5,684 nucleotides of DNA, from positions 1 through 5,684 of the forward strand of contig CAYXDC010000119.1 in NCBI GenBank assembly GCA_964463505.1, written 5' to 3'. Origin of the DNA: JAJZSS01 sp964463505 (GTDB taxonomy: Bacteria > Chloroflexota > Anaerolineae > Anaerolineales > UBA4823). Below are positions 1-5,684 of this stretch, piece by piece. Position numbers and translations under genes: made by a program. Under the pieces are notes generated by a model. The model was not told where the DNA came from. It did no database searches and worked only from the letters and a program-made list of their open reading frames with translations. Position 1 is the first letter of the stretch, and every line of letters starts with the position of its first letter.

Positions 1-549
1 AATCCTCAGCTGGTGGTTCTCCAATGCAACACCAATTACACCGCCAGCCTGGAAAATTTTGATAGCATCCACTTACGCGTCCTGGACACCTACCGGGTCA
101 TGTTTCCCGATGTGATCCTGGGTTTATCAGACCACACTTCCGGTCATGCAACCGTACTGGGGGCAGTAGCGCTGGGCGGTCGCGTAATTGAGAAACATTT
201 TACAGATGATAATACACGCGTGGGTCCTGATCATCCCTTTTCGATGACACCTCAAACCTGGGTAGATATGGTCGCCCGCACGCGTGAGTTGGAACGCGCG
301 CTCGGTTCTACCGATAAAGCAGTTGCTGAAAACGAAAAGCAAACCGTCATTGTCCAACGCCGCTGCCTGCGCACGGCTCGCCCAATCCAGGCTGGAGAGA
401 TCTTCACTCGAGCGATGATCGATGTGCTGCGCCCGGCCACACCCGGCGCTATCCTGCCTTATGAGATCGATGCGGTAATCGGCACAAAAGCTGCCATAGA
501 TTTACCAGCCGGGCGTGAGTTGCGCTGGACTGACCTGATCAACGCCTGA
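1..549 (+). CDS. N-acetylneuraminate synthase family protein (NeuB/SpsE type), C-terminal part
   Basis: The reading frame is open from base 1 and ends at TGA 547-549. It gives the last 182 residues of a protein whose family members are about 340-350 residues, so the N-terminal half lies upstream of the window. Family enzymes condense phosphoenolpyruvate with ManNAc or a related 6-deoxy sugar to make a nonulosonic acid in the cytoplasm. The end of the TIM barrel is visible: LSDHT at residues 42-46 and EKHFT at 64-68 carry the two conserved histidines, followed by GPDHPFSM (75-82). Residues from about 118 to 180 form the SAF/antifreeze-like domain, and the LRP motif there (R144) matches the position of the arginine that in meningococcal NeuB reaches into the partner subunit's active site. 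All key residues that should be in this half are present. Whether the product is sialic, legionaminic or pseudaminic acid cannot be decided from this half. The next gene follows after 18 bases. Confidence 0.93.
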   Translation, partial: NPQLVVLQCNTNYTASLENFDSIHLRVLDTYRVMFPDVILGLSDHTSGHATVLGAVALGGRVIEKHFTDDNTRVGPDHPFSMTPQTWVDMVARTRELERALGSTDKAVAENEKQTVIVQRRCLRTARPIQAGEIFTRAMIDVLRPATPGAILPYEIDAVIGTKAAIDLPAGRELRWTDLINA

Positions 550-567
550 ACAGGATCATCCAGCTAC

Positions 568-1704
568 GTGGCCCACATCCTGTACTTCACCCGCGACTAT
601 ACCACCCACGACCATCGCTTTCTGTCTGCCCTGGCAGGAACAAACCACCAGGTGTTCTATTTACGTCTGGAACGGCGTGGACATACCCTGGAAGACCGTC
701 CCCTGCCGTCTCAGATCAAAACCATCCACTGGGCAGGAGGTAAAAACCCCTTCACGTGGTCGCAAGCATTGCCACTCTTACTGGATCTGAAGCGTGTGAT
801 CCAGGAAATCCAGCCAGACCTGATCCAGGCTGGACCAGTGCAAACGGCAGCCTTTCTGGCAGCTTTGACTGGATTTCGACCCCTGGTGACGGTCTCCTGG
901 GGCTCGGATCTACTGGTGGATGCACACCGCAGCGCCTGGTACCGGCGCGTTACCCGCTACAGCCTGGCGCACAGTGCTGTGTTGGTGGGCGATTGCCAGC
1001 CAGTCCACGATGCAGCCGTGGTCTTCGGAATGCCGCCTGAACGCATTGTGACCTTCCCGTGGGGCGTGGATCTGGACCATTTCTCTCCACACAGCAATGC
1101 TTTAGAAAAACCGCTCTTCCCGTCTCAGCCAGAGAAGCCTTTCATCCTGTTATCCACGCGTGCCTGGGAACCAATTTATGGGCTAGATGTTCTGGCGCGG
1201 GGCTTTGTCCAGGCAGCCCAGACAATCCCCCAGTTGCGCCTGGTCATGCTTGGCAATGGCTCTTTAGCCAGCAGATTGCGCAGTATTTTCAGCGATGGAC
1301 AGGTACTGGAGCGCGTGGTTTTCCCTGGACAAATCAAACAGAACGACTTGCCGCGTTATTACCGCTATGCTGACCTTTACATAAGCGCTTCGCACAGTGA
1401 TGGCACTTCGATTTCATTGTTGGAAGCCATGGCTTGCGGCTGTCCGGTGCTGGTCTCGGATATCCCGGGGAACCGCGCCTGGGTTGAACCAGGTGTGCAG
1501 GGCTGGTGGTTTAAAGATGGCGACCCACAGATCCTGGCAGATGGTATCCAGGAGGCATTTACACAATCGGAGCACCTTCCTGTAATGGGCAGCGCTGCAC
1601 GCCAGCTTGCTAAAGAGCGTGCGAATTGGCCGGAAAACTTCAAAAAACTATTGTTCGCATATGATTTAGCGCTCAATAACAAGGTCAAGCCTAGCAACAA
1701 GTGA
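568..1704 (+). CDS. GT4-type (GT-B fold) glycosyltransferase
   Basis: This 378-residue protein is full length for a family 4 retaining glycosyltransferase, which moves a sugar from a nucleotide donor to a lipid-linked or glycan acceptor at the cytoplasmic side. The N-terminal Rossmann domain spans about 1-165, with a SWGSDLL segment at 110-116. The linker PWGVDLDHFSP (164-174) is the usual GT4 hinge. The C-terminal donor-binding domain has STRAWEPIYGLD (196-207), MLGNG (227-231) and DGTSISLLEAMACG (278-291), followed by PVLVSDIPGNRAW (293-305). The EX7E motif appears as D278-x7-E286, so its first acidic residue is aspartate. The start is taken as GTG 568 because MAHILYFTRD is a typical first beta strand. 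The only ribosome-site candidate is a weak AGGA at 552-555, about 12 bases upstream, so coupling to the preceding gene is plausible. The TGA stop overlaps the next start as TGATG. Donor and acceptor are unknown. Confidence 0.9.
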   Translation: MAHILYFTRDYTTHDHRFLSALAGTNHQVFYLRLERRGHTLEDRPLPSQIKTIHWAGGKNPFTWSQALPLLLDLKRVIQEIQPDLIQAGPVQTAAFLAALTGFRPLVTVSWGSDLLVDAHRSAWYRRVTRYSLAHSAVLVGDCQPVHDAAVVFGMPPERIVTFPWGVDLDHFSPHSNALEKPLFPSQPEKPFILLSTRAWEPIYGLDVLARGFVQAAQTIPQLRLVMLGNGSLASRLRSIFSDGQVLERVVFPGQIKQNDLPRYYRYADLYISASHSDGTSISLLEAMACGCPVLVSDIPGNRAWVEPGVQGWWFKDGDPQILADGIQEAFTQSEHLPVMGSAARQLAKERANWPENFKKLLFAYDLALNNKVKPSNK

Positions 1705-2570
1705 TGAACACACATTCTGCAGCCCGTCCTCATACCGTCGCCATCATCCAGGCTCGCATGGGCTCCAGCCGCCTGCCTGGAAAAGTCCTGCTGGATATTG
1801 CCGGACGCCCCATGTTAAGCTGGGTCTTCGAGCGTGTCCGCCGTTCCGGGTTAGTGGATGAAGTCGTCCTGGCAACGACCACCGATCCCAGCGATGACCC
1901 TGTGGCTGCTTACTGCCTGAGCAGTGGCTATGCCCACATTCGAGGAAGTCTGGCGGATGTACTGGACCGCTATTATCAGGCGGCGTGCGCCCATCAGGCA
2001 CAGGTGATCGTGCGCGTTACCGCGGATTGCCCCCTGATCGATCCAGACTTGATTGACGATGTAATTAACGTGTTCTTAGGCGCGCCTCCCCAGATCGCCA
2101 AACGGTTGGATATCAGTGAAGCGGAAGATGGTAGCTCGCGAATTACTCCCTACCCTTTTGACTTCGCAGCTAACCGCCTGCCGCCGCCTTTCAAGCGCAG
2201 CTATCCCATTGGTATGGATGTAGAAGTGTGCTCCTTTCAAGCTCTGGAGCGCGCCTGGAGTGAAGCCAAACAGGCTTTTGAACGCGAGCATGTGATGCCC
2301 TACCTGTATACTCAGCAAGGACGCTTTCGTTTTGTGCAGCTCCAGCATGGAACGGATTATGGCAACCTGCGTTGGACTGTAGATACGGCGCAGGATTTAA
2401 TGTTAATCCAGGCTATCTTTCAGCGGCTACCGGACCCACTCACCAGCTCGTGGCTGGATGTTTTGGAAATTATCCAGCGCGATCCATCTCTGAGCGACCT
2501 CAATGCTCAGATAGAAGCCAGGCACTATCAAGTCGTGGACCCGCGCCTGAATCCCAATGACCAGCAATGA
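1704..2570 (+). CDS. SpsF-like cytidylyltransferase (CMP-sugar synthetase superfamily)
   Basis: This 288-residue cytoplasmic protein belongs to the SpsF/NeuA-like nucleotidyltransferases, which activate acidic sugars with CTP. The nucleotide-binding signature IIQARMGSSRLPGK lies at 14-27. VLATTTDPSDD (55-65), RGSLADVLDRYYQA (80-93) and RVTADCPLIDP (104-114) follow, the last including the metal-binding aspartates. MDVEVCSFQALERAW (171-185), EREHVMPYLY (193-202) and LRWTVDT (222-228) complete the family pattern. Residues about 126-165 contain extra sequence (SEAEDGSSRITPYPFDFAANRL region) that I do not recall from the Bacillus-type SpsF, and the C-terminal tail is also somewhat long against a usual 240-250 residues. 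ATG 1704 is preferred over the GTG at 1701, because it forms TGATG with the previous stop and needs no extra residue. The nearby NeuB-family gene makes a nonulosonate substrate likely, but another sugar acid remains possible. Confidence 0.88.
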   Translation: MNTHSAARPHTVAIIQARMGSSRLPGKVLLDIAGRPMLSWVFERVRRSGLVDEVVLATTTDPSDDPVAAYCLSSGYAHIRGSLADVLDRYYQAACAHQAQVIVRVTADCPLIDPDLIDDVINVFLGAPPQIAKRLDISEAEDGSSRITPYPFDFAANRLPPPFKRSYPIGMDVEVCSFQALERAWSEAKQAFEREHVMPYLYTQQGRFRFVQLQHGTDYGNLRWTVDTAQDLMLIQAIFQRLPDPLTSSWLDVLEIIQRDPSLSDLNAQIEARHYQVVDPRLNPNDQQ

Positions 2571-4215
2571 GTATATGACAGCCACATCTGTAACTCCACC
2601 TCTCGCCAGTCAATCTATCCAACGACCACTTATTCGATATGCTGCGCTCATCTTGGCTTGGGTACTCATTGCAATTCTTTTCAGCCTGGCCTATACCCAA
2701 ACTCCGCTCTACGAGGGCAACCAGAATACCAAGTTCCTGCATGGTTTGGCGCAAGCAGGGCGCGGCTACCTAGGATATGACTGGCTGGCGAATACGGTTG
2801 ATCCGCTGCCGGTATTCTCTGCCCTGGTAAACCTGACTGCGAGGATCGGCGAAAGTCTCTTTTATATATATTACGGGGTGCTATTCGGAATTTATATCTT
2901 TAGCCTGTACGGTGTCGCCGATGCGCTTTTTCAACTGAGGCAGAGCTGGGCGAAGACCCTACTTTTTATGGGCTTGTTCTTCACAGCTCATTCAGCCTGG
3001 TTGATGTACGAAATGCAAAAGCAGCATGGAGTGGATATGTCTTTTCTGCATTTCGGGCTTGCAGGTCAGTATTTATTAGGCCTGGAGTTTCAAAATAGCT
3101 CGTTTGGAGTCCTGCTGCTATTTTCAATCTATTTATTCCTGAATAACAAGAATATTTGGGCAATCCTTGCATTAGGAGCAGCCTGTTTATTCCATCCAGC
3201 CTATTTGTTCAGCGCAGCCCTGATCGTTCTGGCTTACACCGGGATGATTTTTTTCGACTCCATTTGGCGAGATAAATTAACGAAATTACCCAAAATTTCA
3301 GACCTGCTAAAATCAGCCAGAAAACCTATCCTGCTTGGCTTGCTGGCTCTGGTCCTGGTCCTACCGGTCGTGCTTTACAACCAGATTTACCTGGGTGTAA
3401 CTTCCCCAGAGATTTCTGCGCAAGCCATGGATATCCTGGTCCATTACCGCATTCCCCATCATTCACTCCCCGAGGTGTGGTTCAATAATTTCTCAACGAT
3501 TCAGATTGGGATGATGGTGGTGGGACTGCTGCTGGCACGTAATTCCAAACTTTTTTGGATCATGACCTCCCTATCTGCCGGTGGTTTACTGCTGTCTATC
3601 GTACAGATCATCACACAGAGCAATGACCTGGCTTACCTGGCGCCCTGGCGAGTCTCGGTTTTGCTGGTCCCCATTTCTCTGACACTGCTGATTGCTTATC
3701 TTGTCTCACTGACGGTGGATCGGTTGCCATTACCCAAATCGCTCATCCTTGTCCTGGCAATCATCGTCTCCAGTTATTTGATTTATCAATCAGTTGCTGT
3801 CGGGCAGGAACGTAGCGCTACCTATCGCAGCAGTGCAAGACAAGAACTGTTCTTCCAAATGCTGGATTATGTCCGCCAAACCATGCAGCCCGATGACCTT
3901 TACCTCATACCCGCTGAAAATGGGCGGTTTAATGAGTTCCGCATTCACTCTGGGGCTCCAACATTCATCACCTGGAAATCACACCCTTACAAAGATACTG
4001 AGGTTTTAGAATGGTATCGCCGGCTCGAGCTGGCAAACTCCTTTTATGGCGGGGACTGGGAAAACGCCTGTACAACCCTGAACGATATTCTGAAGAAATA
4101 TCCCATCACACATGTCATTTTCTATCGACCGAAGGATGAGCTAACCTGTGATTTTGTTTCTGAAGGATTCCGTAATAACCAGTACACAATCTACCAGGTC
4201 GAACAACAACCATGA
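2557..4215 (+). CDS. Polytopic membrane protein with soluble C-terminal domain, GT-C-like, function unknown
   Basis: The 552-residue protein has roughly nine or ten hydrophobic membrane segments: about 28-46, 101-120, 132-150, 183-196, 200-230 (perhaps two), 257-277, 315-328, 332-352, 365-386 and 393-411. After these comes a soluble domain of about 140 residues (412-552). The first extracytoplasmic loop holds NQNTKFLHGL (55-64) and YDWLANTVDPLPVF (74-87). Other polar motifs are FHPAY (212-216), HYRIPHHSLP (296-305) and APWR (362-365). The tail carries YLIPAE (449-454), FRIHSG (461-466) and WKSHPYKDTEVLEWY (473-487). The arrangement recalls uncharacterised bacterial membrane proteins with a DUF6798-type tail and, more loosely, GT-C glycosyltransferases that use lipid-linked donors. 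That assignment is from memory. A role in glycan assembly is inferred from context. The start may be ATG 2557, overlapping the previous gene by 14 bases, or ATG 2575 just after its stop; neither has a clear ribosome site. The stop overlaps the next start as ATGA. Confidence 0.85.
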   Translation: MTSNEYMTATSVTPPLASQSIQRPLIRYAALILAWVLIAILFSLAYTQTPLYEGNQNTKFLHGLAQAGRGYLGYDWLANTVDPLPVFSALVNLTARIGESLFYIYYGVLFGIYIFSLYGVADALFQLRQSWAKTLLFMGLFFTAHSAWLMYEMQKQHGVDMSFLHFGLAGQYLLGLEFQNSSFGVLLLFSIYLFLNNKNIWAILALGAACLFHPAYLFSAALIVLAYTGMIFFDSIWRDKLTKLPKISDLLKSARKPILLGLLALVLVLPVVLYNQIYLGVTSPEISAQAMDILVHYRIPHHSLPEVWFNNFSTIQIGMMVVGLLLARNSKLFWIMTSLSAGGLLLSIVQIITQSNDLAYLAPWRVSVLLVPISLTLLIAYLVSLTVDRLPLPKSLILVLAIIVSSYLIYQSVAVGQERSATYRSSARQELFFQMLDYVRQTMQPDDLYLIPAENGRFNEFRIHSGAPTFITWKSHPYKDTEVLEWYRRLELANSFYGGDWENACTTLNDILKKYPITHVIFYRPKDELTCDFVSEGFRNNQYTIYQVEQQP

Positions 4216-5111
4216 CAATTACTGTTGAGCAATGCCCGCTGTGTAGTGGAAGCCAATCCAGCTTGTTCGACCAGCGCAAATTTCGCCAGCAAACCGTGAT
4301 CAATCGACTATGCAAACACTGTGGCATGGTTTTCCAATCGCCGCGCATGACCGATGACGAGCTGGACGCATTTTATCAGGCTGAATATCGCCAGCTTTAT
4401 CAGGGAGATGCTGGACCTAACGCCAAGGATCTTGCAATCCAGCAGAGTCGCGCCCAGGTGTTGGTCGAATTCGCGCGGCCGGTAATCATATCTGGAATCA
4501 GTCATCTGGATATCGGCTGCTCTAGCGGCTTGCTCTTACAGAGCTTTACAGAGGCATACGCAACCAGACCCACCGGCATTGAACCCGGTGATGCATACAG
4601 AAGCTATGCGCAAGCTTCTAGGCTTACGGTGTATCCATCCCTGGATGCCCTGCTCGCAGCCCAGTCTGATCGGTTTGATTTGATCAGTATGGCGCATGTC
4701 CTCGAACATATCGCCGAACCGGTCCTATATCTACGCAGCTTGCGCGAGAAGTTACTTACGCCAAGTGGTTGGTTGTTGCTGGAAGTGCCCAATTTATACG
4801 CTCACGACAGCTTTGAAGTCGCTCACCTGCTGGCGTTCAGCCCGCACACCCTTGCTCAGACCGTCCAGCAGGCTGGATTTCAGGTAAAGCACCTGCGCCT
4901 GACTGGCGCACCGCGCTCGCGCCTGATTCCTCTGTATATCCAGCTGCTGGCCCAACCAGATTTGTCGCTTAGTAAAACCATGATTAAGCCAGAGAAACAG
5001 GTACTCTTAAAACGGCGCCTGGGACTGCTCCAACGCACTCTACTCACGCGCCTGTTCCCGCGCCTGGCCTGGCAAAGAGCACGCTCCTCTCCAGGGGAGA
5101 GTCTGGAGTGA
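4212..5111 (+). CDS. Class I SAM-dependent methyltransferase with N-terminal zinc-ribbon-like module
   Basis: This 299-residue protein begins with a CPLC (8-11) and CKHCG (34-38) pair, a four-cysteine metal-binding module common at the front of methyltransferases in sugar and surface-glycan clusters. SPRMTDDELDAFYQAEY (43-59) follows. The Rossmann core shows motif I LDIGCSSG (99-106), the acidic residue of GIEPGD (122-127), FDLISMAHVLEHIAEP (155-170) with the HVLEH signature, and LLLEVPN (188-194). HLLAFSPHTL (205-214) and the AGF strand (221-223) match the Methyltransf_23-type pattern. It presumably methylates a sugar or glycan in the cytoplasm; the acceptor atom is unknown. After about residue 235 the protein has a leucine- and arginine/lysine-rich tail and lacks the large extra C-terminal domain of the ~400-residue deoxysugar C-methyltransferases, so O-methylation is somewhat more likely. 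The ATG overlaps the preceding stop as ATGA, with only a weak AGG 13 bases upstream, suggesting translational coupling. Confidence 0.92.
   Translation: MTITVEQCPLCSGSQSSLFDQRKFRQQTVINRLCKHCGMVFQSPRMTDDELDAFYQAEYRQLYQGDAGPNAKDLAIQQSRAQVLVEFARPVIISGISHLDIGCSSGLLLQSFTEAYATRPTGIEPGDAYRSYAQASRLTVYPSLDALLAAQSDRFDLISMAHVLEHIAEPVLYLRSLREKLLTPSGWLLLEVPNLYAHDSFEVAHLLAFSPHTLAQTVQQAGFQVKHLRLTGAPRSRLIPLYIQLLAQPDLSLSKTMIKPEKQVLLKRRLGLLQRTLLTRLFPRLAWQRARSSPGESLE
5084..5108 (+). other. Potential RNA hairpin covering the ribosome site of the last gene
   Basis: CTCTCC (5087-5092) pairs perfectly with GGAGAG (5096-5101) across a three-base loop (AGG, 5093-5095). In an alternative fold, TCTCC (5088-5092) pairs with GGAGA (5096-5100), and a second helix forms between CTCC (5084-5087) and GGAG (5105-5108), leaving a four-base bulge. 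That fold would hide both the ribosome site and the first base of the GTG start. A ribosome finishing the methyltransferase would melt the structure, which suits coupled translation. The pairing is seen directly; a regulatory role is inference, and the stem may be coincidental because the bases also encode the methyltransferase C-terminus. Confidence 0.35.
5093..5099 (+). promoter_or_regulatory. Ribosome binding site for the GTG start at 5108
   Basis: AGGGGAG, with GGAG at 5096-5099, ends eight bases before GTG 5108. It is the only strong Shine-Dalgarno-like sequence at a gene start in this window, and it decides the start of the last gene. It lies inside the methyltransferase coding sequence, and also in the 3' arm and loop of a predicted hairpin. 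Confidence 0.65.
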
Positions 5112-5684
5112 GCTTCTTAACCATCTTTTCGGCGCCCAAGCCCTTCACCAATCCGCATATCGCCACGATCCAGCGTAATGCCCTGCAGTCCTGGTTACAC
5201 CTGAGTGATGCGGTCGAAGTTCTCCTGATTGGTGATGAGCCGGGCCTGGCCGATGTCGCTGCTGAAGCGCAGGTGCCACTACTCAATCAAGTGGCGCGCA
5301 ATGACTCAGGCACTCCCTTGGTCAGTTCTATCTTCAGTTTGGCACGCCAGCATAGCCATAGCCCATTGCTGGCTTATGTGAATGCCGATATGCTCTTTCT
5401 ACCGGATTTCGTACAGGCAGCCGAAGCCGTTGCTAAACAACTGGAGTATTTTTTAGTGATCGGTCAACGCTGGGACTTAGACCAACGCACATTGCTTGAA
5501 TTTTCTCCCAGCTGGGAGTCGCATCTCCGAACCGAAATAACCCGGCGCGGCCGGCTGCACACACCCTCTGGAAGCGATTATTTCATCTTCCCGCGCAATC
5601 TATTTACAGAAATGCCCGATTTTGCCATTGGGCGCGCAGGCTGGGACAACTGGATGATTTATTACGCTCGCCAGCAAAGCTGGC
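5108..5684 (+). CDS. Glycosyltransferase-like protein (GT-A type suspected), N-terminal part
   Basis: A frame opens at GTG 5108 and runs without a stop to the window edge, giving 192 residues of an incomplete protein. It begins MSFLTIFSAPKPF with TNPHIATIQRNAL (14-26), then a strand VEVLLIGDEPG (36-46). GTPLVSSIFSLAR (68-80) is followed by LLAYVNADMLFLPDF (87-101), where NAD (92-94) sits where GT-A glycosyltransferases place their DxD-like metal and nucleotide site. Later motifs are VIGQRWDLD (117-125), PSGSDYFIFPRNLF (153-166) and GRAGWDNWM (175-183). The layout resembles uncharacterised glycosyltransferase-like proteins that I recall from Chloroflexota and similar genomes. Sugar transfer is therefore inferred, not proven. 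The start overlaps the methyltransferase stop as GTGA and has the best ribosome binding site in the window (GGAG at 5096-5099). The missing C-terminus would hold any acceptor domain. Confidence 0.8.
   Translation, partial: MSFLTIFSAPKPFTNPHIATIQRNALQSWLHLSDAVEVLLIGDEPGLADVAAEAQVPLLNQVARNDSGTPLVSSIFSLARQHSHSPLLAYVNADMLFLPDFVQAAEAVAKQLEYFLVIGQRWDLDQRTLLEFSPSWESHLRTEITRRGRLHTPSGSDYFIFPRNLFTEMPDFAIGRAGWDNWMIYYARQQSW

Noticed and set aside
535..575. Possible regulatory or terminator structure in the gap between the synthase and GT4 genes
   Set aside because: Only a four-base CCTG/CAGG pairing with a two-base loop is visible, with no T-run. It is too weak to support a feature.
756..1373. Plus-strand open frames in another frame within the GT4 gene (756-1040 and 1059-1373)
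   Set aside because: They overlap the well-supported glycosyltransferase frame entirely. They have low-complexity, shadow-like composition and no recognisable motif.
1377..1733. Minus-strand open frame of 118 residues opposite the end of the GT4 gene
   Set aside because: It lies antisense to a clear glycosyltransferase and includes the complement of the conserved EX7E region. Its translation resembles no known family, and its length is explained by the GC-biased codons of the real gene.
1744..2348. Minus-strand open frames opposite the SpsF-like gene (1744-2001, 2076-2348)
   Set aside because: The forward frame carries all the cytidylyltransferase motifs; these reverse frames have no ribosome site or family resemblance.
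2861..2873. TTTATATATATTA stretch resembling a -10 promoter element
   Set aside because: It encodes the aromatic/isoleucine run of a membrane segment (FYIYY). There is no suitable -35 element, and no gene start lies nearby downstream.
3247..3254. Run of T residues that could suggest a terminator
   Set aside because: It lies inside the membrane protein reading frame at the Phe-Phe codons and has no stable GC-rich hairpin in front of it.
5044..5286. Minus-strand open frame of 80 residues across the junction of the last two genes
   Set aside because: It is antisense to the methyltransferase end and to the conserved start of the terminal glycosyltransferase-like protein, and has no convincing start signal.

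Overview
The window is a stretch of six tightly packed genes, all on the + strand, from a bacterial surface-glycan biosynthesis locus. It opens inside a sialic-acid-synthase-family gene and ends inside a glycosyltransferase-like gene. Almost every base is coding. The only true intergenic gap is 18 bases (550-567), and every later junction overlaps. I saw no RNA gene, mobile element, CRISPR array, convincing promoter or terminator.

Layout: (1) 1-549, C-terminal half of a NeuB/SpsE-family nonulosonate synthase with its SAF (antifreeze-like) domain; (2) 568-1704, GT4-type glycosyltransferase with a GTG start; (3) 1704-2570, SpsF-like cytidylyltransferase; (4) 2557-4215, polytopic membrane protein with a soluble C-terminal domain, resembling uncharacterised GT-C-like proteins; (5) 4212-5111, SAM-dependent methyltransferase with an N-terminal CxxC...CxxC metal-binding module; (6) 5108 to the window end, a GTG-started glycosyltransferase-like protein cut off by the window edge.

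How they may work together (inference): the NeuB-family enzyme condenses a hexosamine-derived sugar with phosphoenolpyruvate to give a nine-carbon acidic sugar (sialic, legionaminic or pseudaminic type). The SpsF-like enzyme may activate this or another sugar with CTP. The two glycosyltransferases and the membrane protein would build the glycan, and the methyltransferase would modify it. The exact sugar cannot be told from this window. The upstream part that would hold the ManNAc/legionaminate/pseudaminate precursor genes lies outside it.

Organism: the moderate GC content and the style of the proteins fit a Chloroflexota bacterium of the Anaerolineae type. The relevant features are the SpsF insert, the membrane protein with its NQN...FLHGL and YDWLANT motifs, and the terminal APKPFTNPHI...NAD...GRAGWDNWM protein. 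This rests on recalled family resemblance, not on a search, and is moderate to low confidence.

The locus looks like an accessory glycan cluster rather than a new type of system. The least understood parts are the membrane protein, the terminal glycosyltransferase-like protein, and a small hairpin that covers the ribosome binding site of the last gene.
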